A stretch of DNA of 64,000 bases from Ipomoea triloba (taxonomy: Eukaryota > Streptophyta > Magnoliopsida > Solanales > Convolvulaceae): contig NC_044920.1 of the NCBI RefSeq assembly GCF_003576645.1, forward strand, positions 18,082,529-18,146,528, read 5' to 3'. Below are positions 10,264 to 20,617 of this stretch, piece after piece. The notes under the pieces were generated by a model, which worked only from the letters and a program-made list of their open reading frames with translations, ran no database searches and was not told where the DNA came from. The stretch's first letter is position 1, and every line of letters starts with the position of its first letter. Both the position numbers and the translations under genes were made by a program.

Positions 10264-10680
10264 AAAAAGCCTAAGTTTTAGGCTTTTTCTGAGTTTTGAA
10301 ATGACAATTCCCACACTAGTGAAATTGAATTGAATTAATCTGAACAATATGACTTCAAAGGACGTTTGAAATAACAATTCTTGTGTTGTGGAATTGAGTT
10401 AAGCATGAAAAAGCCTAACTATCAAGCTTTTTCACTGAAAAAGCCTAAGTTTTAGGCTTTTTCTGAGTTTTGAAATGACAATTCCCTCACTAGTGAAATT
10501 GAATTGAATTAATCTGAACAATATGACTTCAAAAGACATTTGAAAAAACAATTCTTGTGTTGTGGAATTGAGTTAAGCATGAAAAAGCCTAACTATCAAG
10601 CTTTTTCACTAAAAAAGCCTAAAGAGTTTTGAAATGACAATTCCCTCACTAGTGAAATTGAATTGAATTCATCTGAACCA
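10233..10680. repeat. 174-bp tandem repeats with perfect AAGCCTAA hairpins between divergent genes
   Basis: GAAAAAGCCTAA followed by TATCAAGCTTTTTCACT starts at 10233, 10407 and 10581, a period of 174 bp. Units 1 and 2 contain a perfect hairpin, GAAAAAGCCTAA-GTT-TTAGGCTTTTTC, at 10263-10289 and 10437-10463. Unit 3 has lost the second arm. Each unit also holds CACTAGTGAAATTGAATTGAA. The array lies between the viroplasmin-like ATG (10043, minus) and the B3 ATG (10819, plus), so it may serve both promoters. Confidence 0.8.
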
Positions 10681-10818
10681 CAGGACATGACTTCAATGCA
10701 ATATTGAAAAGACAATTTCCTCACCCATGAAATTGAAATTTCCCCGCACGCTATTTAAATTGCACGAATAGCCGAATTATCATTTCAATATTACATTCAT
10801 TCAGTAACGTAAACACTC

Positions 10819-12234
10819 ATGGATATATTTATAGAGTTTTCGAAGGTGTCATGTCTTAACCGACAACGTTATAACCACAACAAACGTTATTTCGCACATA
10901 CAATAAGCAGAAGGAAATTATTGTATGCAATTGTAGAGCGTGCTTCGCGAGATGAATATATTTGTTTTGCGCCTCCATCATGGGTAAAATATATGAACAT
11001 GTTAGGACTAAATGTGTCGGATCCAATGACTTTTCAAAATTTTCAAGATGCTGAGCAATATACGTATGACACCCTACAACACGGCTTACAAACACTGCTC
11101 CTTCCATCGCGTAAGTAATTTTATATTTTTGAATTTTATATTTTGGGTATTATTTTAAATGTGAATTTGTAACTATATTTTTTTATGGTGTAGCTTGTAA
11201 TGATCAAAAACATTTGCCAGATATTACTAGATGCACTATTGTATGGTTTTCTATTACAATTACATCGCGTGTGACAATGGTAATTTTATGAATTTTACTT
11301 CAATCTTTTATATTTTATAATGCAACTGGGTTTCTAACTATATATATTTTAGAAAATTCCACAATGCATGTATCGACATCTAATGCAGCACTTCACAACA
11401 ACTGCCATTTTGAAACATGGTCCGTGGTTCGCAATAGAAGTTTCAATTGAAAACATGCACTTCACTACAGGAGTTGTTGAATTCATTACTACGAATTCGT
11501 TGAACCGTGCAAACAGGGTGCTTTTCAGACATATGGGTTTCCTTACTTTTGAAACCTTCTTCTATGACGTATTTGGCACGTTAATAACGTACCCCTGCCG
11601 TCGTATTACAAACCAACTTCCTTCTCGGCCATACCCACATCAAACAGGTAACTACATACTATAATGTGTCGCTTCTTTGTAACAAATTTATTGTTACATA
11701 TTACCAGAACAATTAATTACTCTTTTTATGCATTAGACCGAATACGTGTTAAGGCAAAGTCTGCTCTGCCCCAAGCATATTCACTTGATGTGCAAAGATG
11801 TCGTTCATTCTATACTGATTTCTCAAGACCTCTTGCAGTGAGGAACAATATTCAATTTTAATATTTTACCACTACATCGATCATCTAACAATTATTTACT
11901 TATTAATCACCTTCTTACGTTTGTCTAGAGGGATAAATTGTCTAAATTCTTTAGAGATTCAGATGCGTTTTCTGATCAGACGCTGAAAATACTAGTTGGA
12001 ACTTGAAAGCTGGAGGTCTACTTTGACACAATTTTTTTCGCAGAACAGTGGGAGGAAATAACAATGCATTTTAACATTAATACAACAGATGATGTTGTTT
12101 TATTCACAATGGAGGATAATGTTGTACGACTCATGGTTCTTGGTCAATGTCAAGTTGAAAATATTTATCCTTGGTCGGTTAAATATTTCATTCAGGACAA
12201 TGTGTATGGTGAACTTAACGCATTAAATATATGA
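10819..12234 (+). pseudogene. Right two-B3-domain gene, five exons, one in-frame stop
   Basis: Exons: 10819-11110 (donor GTAAGT), 11194-11279, 11353-11647, 11737-11837, 11929-12234. All junctions are GT/AG and the phases agree, giving 360 codons. Residues about 105-210 form a first B3 domain (TIVWFSITIT at the start, then a W-F-A-I-E-V strand, GVVEFITTNSL, RVLFRHMGFLTFETFFYD). Exons 4-5 form a second B3 domain (DFSRPLA joined to RDKLSKFF, then KLEVYFDTIFFAEQWEEI, DDVVLFTMED). A TGA at 12004-12006 (codon 284) sits where B3 domains carry the W of W-x-V, so it is probably a TGG-to-TGA change. A 283-residue protein with the first B3 intact could still be made. The neighbours are the divergent viroplasmin-like gene and the downstream transposase. 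Confidence 0.68.
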
Positions 12235-12392
12235 TTTGAAATATGAACGAATCGTTCGACATGCACTATTGTGTTATTGTTGGATTTTTTTCCAAAGTGT
12301 TTTTGTGTTTTTGTTATTGTTCGATAAGTATGACTATTCATAACACTAACATAAAAAAATACTAACAACAAGGTGGGAAAAATAAAGAAAAT

Positions 12393-12510
12393 AAGCCTAA
12401 ATGTTAGACTTGGGTAGGGTTTAGGGTTTTTCAGTACAAACTGAAAAAGCCTAACATTTTGGCTTTTTCAGTACTTTGAACAAGCCTAACATTTTGGCTT
12501 TTTCAGTACT
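12393..12510. promoter_or_regulatory. AAGCCTAA hairpins upstream of the transposase
   Basis: AAGCCTAA at 12393, a hairpin ACTGAAAAAGCC/GGCTTTTTCAGT at 12440-12472 (12-bp arms), and another AAGCCTAA at 12482 with a downstream GGCTTTTTCAGT. The hairpin is about 215-245 bp upstream of the transposase ATG (12686 in this copy; 17296 in the complete copy, where the hairpin is at 17050-17082). Confidence 0.6.
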
Positions 12511-12685
12511 TTTTTCCCCAATCAACCAGCACGTTTTCAATACTTTTTTTTTTACTACTTCGTGTTTTTAAGCTCGTAACTCTTGTTTATATATATCATG
12601 CAACACCAACTCATAATGTCTCCAAAACAAAGAACATACTCCGAATTTTGTAATTCTTCCTTGTAAGTCGTCCCCTACCACAATC

Positions 12686-12827
12686 TTGTCACACAATATG
12701 GCCAATGTTTCAGATAACAATTGTCAATTGTTCATTTTTTGGGGTGGTGAAATTTGTCAATATTCAACACCACCTCAACTTTACTACACAATACCGCCCC
12801 AGTTGGTCATTACTATTCATGTCAATT
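12686..12827 (+). pseudogene. Truncated artefactual copy of the transposase start
   Basis: The first 47 codons of the transposase (MSHNMANVSDNNCQLFIF...) run into the N at 12828 and then into repeated upstream sequence. It is a product of the faulty join, not a separate gene. Confidence 0.85.
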
Positions 12828-12828
12828 N
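12828..12828. other. Single N at a contig join
   Basis: An isolated N after CATGTCAATT, immediately followed by sequence already seen at 10548. It marks a join between overlapping contigs whose overlap was not merged. Confidence 0.9.
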
Positions 12829-15108
12829 ACAATTCTTGTGTTGTGGAATTGAGTTAAGCATGAAAAAGCCTAACTATCAAGCTTTTTCACTAAAAAAGCC
12901 TAAAGAGTTTTGAAATGACAATTCCCTCACTAGTGAAATTGAATTGAATTCATCTGAACCACAGGACATGACTTCAATGCAATATTGAAAAGACAATTTC
13001 CTCACCCATGAAATTGAAATTTCCCCGCACGCTATTTAAATTGCACGAATAGCCGAATTATCATTTCAATATTACATTCATTCAGTAACGTAAACACTCA
13101 TGGATATATTTATAGAGTTTTCGAAGGTGTCATGTCTTAACCGACAACGTTATAACCACAACAAACGTTATTTCGCACATACAATAAGCAGAAGGAAATT
13201 ATTGTATGCAATTGTAGAGCGTGCTTCGCGAGATGAATATATTTGTTTTGCGCCTCCATCATGGGTAAAATATATGAACATGTTAGGACTAAATGTGTCG
13301 GATCCAATGACTTTTCAAAATTTTCAAGATGCTGAGCAATATACGTATGACACCCTACAACACGGCTTACAAACACTGCTCCTTCCATCGCGTAAGTAAT
13401 TTTATATTTTTGAATTTTATATTTTGGGTATTATTTTAAATGTGAATTTGTAACTATATTTTTTTATGGTGTAGCTTGTAATGATCAAAAACATTTGCCA
13501 GATATTACTAGATGCACTATTGTATGGTTTTCTATTACAATTACATCGCGTGTGACAATGGTAATTTTATGAATTTTACTTCAATCTTTTATATTTTATA
13601 ATGCAACTGGGTTTCTAACTATATATATTTTAGAAAATTCCACAATGCATGTATCGACATCTAATGCAGCACTTCACAACAACTGCCATTTTGAAACATG
13701 GTCCGTGGTTCGCAATAGAAGTTTCAATTGAAAACATGCACTTCACTACAGGAGTTGTTGAATTCATTACTACGAATTCGTTGAACCGTGCAAACAGGGT
13801 GCTTTTCAGACATATGGGTTTCCTTACTTTTGAAACCTTCTTCTATGACGTATTTGGCACGTTAATAACGTACCCCTGCCGTCGTATTACAAACCAACTT
13901 CCTTCTCGGCCATACCCACATCAAACAGGTAACTACATACTATAATGTGTCGCTTCTTTGTAACAAATTTATTGTTACATATTACCAGAACAATTAATTA
14001 CTCTTTTTATGCATTAGACCGAATACGTGTTAAGGCAAAGTCTGCTCTGCCCCAAGCATATTCACTTGATGTGCAAAGATGTCGTTCATTCTATACTGAT
14101 TTCTCAAGACCTCTTGCAGTGAGGAACAATATTCAATTTTAATATTTTACCACTACATCGATCATCTAACAATTATTTACTTATTAATCACCTTCTTACG
14201 TTTGTCTAGAGGGATAAATTGTCTAAATTCTTTAGAGATTCAGATGCGTTTTCTGATCAGACGCTGAAAATACTAGTTGGAACTTGAAAGCTGGAGGTCT
14301 ACTTTGACACAATTTTTTTCGCAGAACAGTGGGAGGAAATAACAATGCATTTTAACATTAATACAACAGATGATGTTGTTTTATTCACAATGGAGGATAA
14401 TGTTGTACGACTCATGGTTCTTGGTCAATGTCAAGTTGAAAATATTTATCCTTGGTCGGTTAAATATTTCATTCAGGACAATGTGTATGGTGAACTTAAC
14501 GCATTAAATATATGATTTGAAATATGAACGAATCGTTCGACATGCACTATTGTGTTATTGTTGGATTTTTTTCCAAAGTGTTTTTGTGTTTTTGTTATTG
14601 TTCGATAAGTATGACTATTCATAACACTAACATAAAAAAATACTAACAACAAGGTGGGAAAAATAAAGAAAATAAGCCTAAATGTTAGACTTGGGTAGGG
14701 TTTAGGGTTTTTCAGTACAAACTGAAAAAGCCTAACATTTTGGCTTTTTCAGTACTTTGAACAAGCCTAACATTTTGGCTTTTTCAGTACTTTTTTCCCC
14801 AATCAACCAGCACGTTTTCAATACTTTTTTTTTTACTACTTCGTGTTTTTAAGCTCGTAACTCTTGTTTATATATATCATGCAACACCAACTCATAATGT
14901 CTCCAAAACAAAGAACATACTCCGAATTTTGTAATTCTTCCTTGTAAGTCGTCCCCTACCACAATCTTGTCACACAATATGGCCAATGTTTCAGATAACA
15001 ATTGTCAATTGTTCATTTTTTGGGGTGGTGAAATTTGTCAATATTCAACACCACCTCAACTTTACTACACAATACCGCCCCAGTTGGTCATTACTATTCA
15101 TGTCAATT
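12829..15108. repeat. Identical block A, second copy (probable assembly overlap)
   Basis: Partner of 10548-12827, offset 2281. It repeats the B3 gene (start at 13100, stop at 14515) and the transposase start at 14967. Confidence 0.9.
13100..14515 (+). pseudogene. Artefactual second copy of the right B3 gene
   Basis: Identical to 10819-12234 at offset 2281, including the in-frame TGA (here at 14285-14287). Two true genomic copies without a single difference, joined by an N, are less likely than an unmerged overlap. Confidence 0.75.
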
Positions 15109-15890
15109 CCGGATTACCTTATGTAGTCAATCTGATCCGGAATGCAATGGGAGTAAGTTCGGATTGCATATTACAAATTACTGCCCGACTCCTAATTGAT
15201 AGCTCAATGGGTGTCATGCAAATGGCATATTGTATAACCAATGATGCAGAGTGGGAATACTATGTATTCCAAACAAAAAATCTTGGTGAGCTACACATTT
15301 ATGTTACGCAAGAGCTTCACAACCCTTCAACTTCGCAAAACACATTCACTGCTTTGTTAGCCGGGAATGAATCATCCTCTACAGATTTTGGTGCATACGA
15401 ACCGTATGTCGAATTCTTTCGCCATGACAATCCCTTGGAGAGCCTAACCATTCATACAGAACAACTTCCTAGTCAGACATTCTTACCAGAAAGCTCTGAG
15501 CAAATCGGTTCATTAGAGAGTAGCTCATCTGAAGAGCTAGTTTCAAGCACCTCAGACAGTTTAGATGAAGGAGCTACAAATCACGACAACATGAATCAAT
15601 TTTCATTCCCATTTGATTCATTTCAACAAGTCAGACAGGAGGATGCACAACCAAGCCGAGGAAAGAGGGTGGCTGATTCAGAAATCCTGTTTTTTCATGC
15701 CCCGGTATCATTTAATACTGGGTTTGGAGAAGAAGACGACTACACAATGCCATCTTACGATGTTGAATCTGGGGTGTTTCATATCGAAATGGTTTTCTCC
15801 GACTTCGAGGAATTACATGAAGCTGTTTCCATTTTTCACATCCGTGAAAGGAAAAAATTCAAATCTTCCTACAAAAAAAGCACCTCTTAG
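14967..15890 (+). pseudogene. Artefactual copy of the transposase N-terminal ORF
   Basis: A 307-codon ORF identical to 17296-18219, ending at the same TAG (15888-15890) and then running into the N at 15915. See the complete copy at 17296. Confidence 0.8.
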
Positions 15891-15914
15891 CGTGCGGAGT
15901 GTGTGAACTTCATG

Positions 15915-15915
15915 N
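15915..15915. other. Single N at a second contig join
   Basis: It follows CTTCATG and is followed by TTTTATATTTTATAATGC, which is sequence internal to the B3 gene (13587). The true continuation of CTTCATG is at 18244 (TCGAAAG). Confidence 0.9.
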
Positions 15916-18243
15916 TTTTATATTTTATAATGCAACTGGGTTTCTAACTATATATATTTTAGAAAATTCCACAATGCATGTATCGACATCTAATGCAGCA
16001 CTTCACAACAACTGCCATTTTGAAACATGGTCCGTGGTTCGCAATAGAAGTTTCAATTGAAAACATGCACTTCACTACAGGAGTTGTTGAATTCATTACT
16101 ACGAATTCGTTGAACCGTGCAAACAGGGTGCTTTTCAGACATATGGGTTTCCTTACTTTTGAAACCTTCTTCTATGACGTATTTGGCACGTTAATAACGT
16201 ACCCCTGCCGTCGTATTACAAACCAACTTCCTTCTCGGCCATACCCACATCAAACAGGTAACTACATACTATAATGTGTCGCTTCTTTGTAACAAATTTA
16301 TTGTTACATATTACCAGAACAATTAATTACTCTTTTTATGCATTAGACCGAATACGTGTTAAGGCAAAGTCTGCTCTGCCCCAAGCATATTCACTTGATG
16401 TGCAAAGATGTCGTTCATTCTATACTGATTTCTCAAGACCTCTTGCAGTGAGGAACAATATTCAATTTTAATATTTTACCACTACATCGATCATCTAACA
16501 ATTATTTACTTATTAATCACCTTCTTACGTTTGTCTAGAGGGATAAATTGTCTAAATTCTTTAGAGATTCAGATGCGTTTTCTGATCAGACGCTGAAAAT
16601 ACTAGTTGGAACTTGAAAGCTGGAGGTCTACTTTGACACAATTTTTTTCGCAGAACAGTGGGAGGAAATAACAATGCATTTTAACATTAATACAACAGAT
16701 GATGTTGTTTTATTCACAATGGAGGATAATGTTGTACGACTCATGGTTCTTGGTCAATGTCAAGTTGAAAATATTTATCCTTGGTCGGTTAAATATTTCA
16801 TTCAGGACAATGTGTATGGTGAACTTAACGCATTAAATATATGATTTGAAATATGAACGAATCGTTCGACATGCACTATTGTGTTATTGTTGGATTTTTT
16901 TCCAAAGTGTTTTTGTGTTTTTGTTATTGTTCGATAAGTATGACTATTCATAACACTAACATAAAAAAATACTAACAACAAGGTGGGAAAAATAAAGAAA
17001 ATAAGCCTAAATGTTAGACTTGGGTAGGGTTTAGGGTTTTTCAGTACAAACTGAAAAAGCCTAACATTTTGGCTTTTTCAGTACTTTGAACAAGCCTAAC
17101 ATTTTGGCTTTTTCAGTACTTTTTTCCCCAATCAACCAGCACGTTTTCAATACTTTTTTTTTTACTACTTCGTGTTTTTAAGCTCGTAACTCTTGTTTAT
17201 ATATATCATGCAACACCAACTCATAATGTCTCCAAAACAAAGAACATACTCCGAATTTTGTAATTCTTCCTTGTAAGTCGTCCCCTACCACAATCTTGTC
17301 ACACAATATGGCCAATGTTTCAGATAACAATTGTCAATTGTTCATTTTTTGGGGTGGTGAAATTTGTCAATATTCAACACCACCTCAACTTTACTACACA
17401 ATACCGCCCCAGTTGGTCATTACTATTCATGTCAATTCCGGATTACCTTATGTAGTCAATCTGATCCGGAATGCAATGGGAGTAAGTTCGGATTGCATAT
17501 TACAAATTACTGCCCGACTCCTAATTGATAGCTCAATGGGTGTCATGCAAATGGCATATTGTATAACCAATGATGCAGAGTGGGAATACTATGTATTCCA
17601 AACAAAAAATCTTGGTGAGCTACACATTTATGTTACGCAAGAGCTTCACAACCCTTCAACTTCGCAAAACACATTCACTGCTTTGTTAGCCGGGAATGAA
17701 TCATCCTCTACAGATTTTGGTGCATACGAACCGTATGTCGAATTCTTTCGCCATGACAATCCCTTGGAGAGCCTAACCATTCATACAGAACAACTTCCTA
17801 GTCAGACATTCTTACCAGAAAGCTCTGAGCAAATCGGTTCATTAGAGAGTAGCTCATCTGAAGAGCTAGTTTCAAGCACCTCAGACAGTTTAGATGAAGG
17901 AGCTACAAATCACGACAACATGAATCAATTTTCATTCCCATTTGATTCATTTCAACAAGTCAGACAGGAGGATGCACAACCAAGCCGAGGAAAGAGGGTG
18001 GCTGATTCAGAAATCCTGTTTTTTCATGCCCCGGTATCATTTAATACTGGGTTTGGAGAAGAAGACGACTACACAATGCCATCTTACGATGTTGAATCTG
18101 GGGTGTTTCATATCGAAATGGTTTTCTCCGACTTCGAGGAATTACATGAAGCTGTTTCCATTTTTCACATCCGTGAAAGGAAAAAATTCAAATCTTCCTA
18201 CAAAAAAAGCACCTCTTAGCGTGCGGAGTGTGTGAACTTCATG
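15916..18243. repeat. Identical block B (second copy of 13587-15914)
   Basis: 2328 bp at a constant offset of 2329 from 13587-15914. It starts in intron 2 of the B3 gene, repeats exons 3-5 (exon 3 ORF at 15978) and the whole transposase N-terminus, and then continues into unique sequence. Confidence 0.9.
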
Positions 18244-19899
18244 TCGAAAGAAAACCCGTGTTATTGGATGTTGTCTGCAAGTAAACTGAAAGGGCCCACA
18301 GGGGAATGGCAGATCAAGAAATTGACTAATACGCATGTATGCAGACATGATTTCAATGACGGGGGGGTCGACAAAATGTGCAGAAGCAAACTTATCGCTG
18401 CTCTTGTCACGCATAAGATCCGTGACGATCCGCACTATAAAGTTAAACACATACAAAGTGATGTGAAAAATAAGTACGGATTAGACGTGACGTATCGAAA
18501 GGCTTGGTACGCTCGTCAAAAATGCATTGAACAAGAGTACGGAAAATTTGGAGATTCCTATAACGAGCTGCCATTTTTCTTGCAGTCAGTGCAAACAACA
18601 AACCCAAGCACGGTGGTAGAAATTGAATACACGGAGTCCAACCAAGGGGCACCGTACTGCGATTTCTTGTATGCTTTTTGGGTTTTTAAGCCCGCCATAG
18701 ACGGATTCCGATTTTGCTTCCCGGTTATTTCAGTGGATGGAACACATCTATATGGAAATTACAAAGGCCACCTTTTTTTAGTGGTCGGGATGAACGCTAA
18801 TCGAGAAATTTTTCCACTCGCATATTCAATTGTTGACTCCGAAAATGCAGCCAGCTGGACTTGGTTCATGACACTACTCGCCACACATGTCTTCCCCGAT
18901 CATGAGTCGGTGTGCATCATTTCGGATAGGCATGCTGGGATCGATGCGGCGTTCAGGGATTTGTCTGCATTACATCCCCCACGAGTCCAACGTCGATATT
19001 GTCTTAGACACATCCGGAGTAATGTCATGACCCGGAATAGGAATAGGAGACTGCGAGCATTAATCTGGGAAGTTGGTATTGCAACCACACGCCGAGAATT
19101 TGGGAACAAAATAGAGAGAATAAGAGCTGAATGGCCTGCAGCGTACAATTATCTAGCAACTATTGACACTGAAAAATGGGCGTTGTCTCACGATGGTGGT
19201 CACCGATATGGAATTATGACAACCAATTCATCTTAATCGTTTAACAATTCTCTTAAGGGTTGTCGTATGTTGCCAGTGACTGCGCTTGCAAGACTCACTT
19301 TCCATAAAATAAGGGTAATGTTCGCCGATGGGAGAACAGCTGGCCAAAGGATGCGGGAAGCAGGGTTGTGTTGGCCCAAGAAAGTTTTTGACGAGTTGGC
19401 ACAACGAGAGCAACAGGCATCCAATGCAACCATTGAGAGGTATAATGATTCAACGGGATTGTATGGGGTTGCTCTTGAAAGACGGCATGCCACACAGCGT
19501 CCCCTGCGCTTTCATAAAGTTTGTTTGAACAACTGTAGCTGCGATTGTGGAAAGTGGAACGCCAACACCTCCTTACCTTGTGCACACATCATTGCAGCAT
19601 GCCACTTTAAAAAAGTTACGTATGACTCGTTTGTGCCAAATGTTTACTCAATGGAATACTATATGGCGAGTTATGCAGCTGATTTCTTTCCACCGTGCAA
19701 TGAAATTCAATGGAGGAGTGAGCGCATTTTACTTCCACCGTCTTCCGCTAGACGAAATTCACGTCCAGGCCAACGACGAACTTGTCGCTTTCAAAATGAA
19801 ATGGACTTTGTGAATACGACAGCAACGCGACGATGTAATTATTGTCGGGCACGAACTTATGTTTCAAACCAGTGCCCAGCGTTAAATTATCACTCGTAG
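17296..19899 (+). pseudogene. MULE (Mutator-like) transposase with two in-frame stops
   Basis: One frame of 868 codons interrupted by TAG 18217-18219 and TAA 19234-19236; the three segments share the same frame, so these are nonsense changes rather than frameshifts. The N-terminal region is typical of plant MULE proteins (FWGGEICQYS, a Ser-rich linker, FSDFEELHEAVSIFHIRERKKF). The MuDR DNA-binding region follows (CYWMLSASK, WQIKKLTNTHVCRHDF). The DDE core has Asp codons at 18736-18738 (SVDGTHLYG) and 18925-18927 (ISDRHAGI), then RRYCLRHIRSNV and GHRYGIMTTNSS[stop]SFNNSLKG, where family members have Glu at the stop (GAA to TAA). The C-terminus has a SWIM zinc finger (CSCDCGKW...PCAHI) and a knuckle-like RRCNYCRARTYVSNQCP. 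The MuDR, core and SWIM parts are all present; only the two stops break it. It sits downstream of the B3 gene on the same strand. Confidence 0.88.
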
Positions 19900-20455
19900 G
19901 GTTCATTTCTTATTTACTTGCAAACATTGTATCACAAATTTGCAGTTTGTATTCAAAAAATTACTCTTTTTTTTCTTTTAAAATTTGTTCTCTTCAATAT
20001 TTACTAGATGAAAGAACTACACTAAATATTTGAACCCTATAACTTTTTATCAGTACCAAAAATTAGATATTCATACTAACCAAACAAAATTTATTCTGGT
20101 GAAATTAACTACATAAATATTTAATAATAAATTTTAACAACTTTACATATTTACCTTATTATATGTCAATTTATACTTTTTATTCATTAACACATCATAA
20201 ATATATTTATTAACTATAGACAATTATTACTAATCATTAATATAATTATTACAATCATAAATAATTAGTTTAATCATCACCTAATGAATACTTTAAGAAA
20301 TCAAATCATAAATTTTTTTACTAATTATTCACAATTACTTTTAAACATTACTATCATAAATAAATTTTTTAAACACATATACACATGTGTATTTTGTTCA
20401 TTGTATTCTGTCTTATTTTGTTTTTTTTTTAAATAACAAAGAAAAAGTCTAATGT
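19900..20455. other. AT-rich 3' flank of the transposase
   Basis: I see no gene. The stretch is very AT-rich with many ATAAAT/TTTATT words, such as poly(A) signals would use, and leads to the last AAGCCTAA palindrome. Confidence 0.6.
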
Positions 20456-20497
20456 TTAGGCTTGTTCTGCATAAAAAAAACTGTCAAACAAGCCTAA
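20456..20497. promoter_or_regulatory. Terminal AAGCCTAA palindrome
   Basis: TTAGGCTTGTT (20456-20466) and AACAAGCCTAA (20487-20497) form 11-bp perfect arms around a 20-base loop. It is the last member of the motif family in the window and probably close to the right end of the MULE. Confidence 0.6.
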
Positions 20498-20617
20498 GCC
20501 TTAGTATCTTTTCCCTGGATGGAATCCCACCACAATCCGCTCCTGTTTGGGAAACCATGTCAAATTGCCTCTCCGTTGAGTTAATGATTCCAAATTTCTC
20601 ATATTATTTACGCTATC

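Larger units (their letters stand above)
10548..12827. repeat. Identical block A, first copy (probable assembly overlap)
   Basis: 2280 bp repeated at 12829-15108 at a constant offset of 2281, with no difference seen where I compared. The copies are separated by a single N at 12828. Block A ends inside the transposase N-terminus (after CATGTCAATT), and the true continuation is at 15109 (CCGG). Confidence 0.9.
8574..20500. mobile_element. MULE locus with transposase, B3 and viroplasmin-like genes (right part)
   Basis: The segment holds two minus-strand viroplasmin-like genes, a plus-strand two-B3-domain gene and a plus-strand MULE transposase. All are tied together by shared AAGCCTAA palindromes. 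The left B3 gene (8540-1122) most likely belongs to the same element, since it is homologous to the right one and has the same palindromes upstream. I found no convincing terminal inverted repeats or 9-bp target duplication, so both ends are approximate; the last palindrome (20456-20497) lies close to the right end. The length is inflated by about 4.6 kb of artificially repeated sequence. Confidence 0.65.

Noticed and set aside
10219..10680. CRISPR-like array
   Set aside because: Three 174-bp repeats without spacers in plant nuclear DNA; hairpin tandem repeat instead.
12415..12432. Telomere-like GGGTAGGGTTTAGGGTTTTT
   Set aside because: One imperfect unit pair only, inside the MULE promoter region; not an array.
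15613..18235. 97-codon ORFs at 15613 and 17942
   Set aside because: Out-of-frame shadows of the transposase N-terminus.
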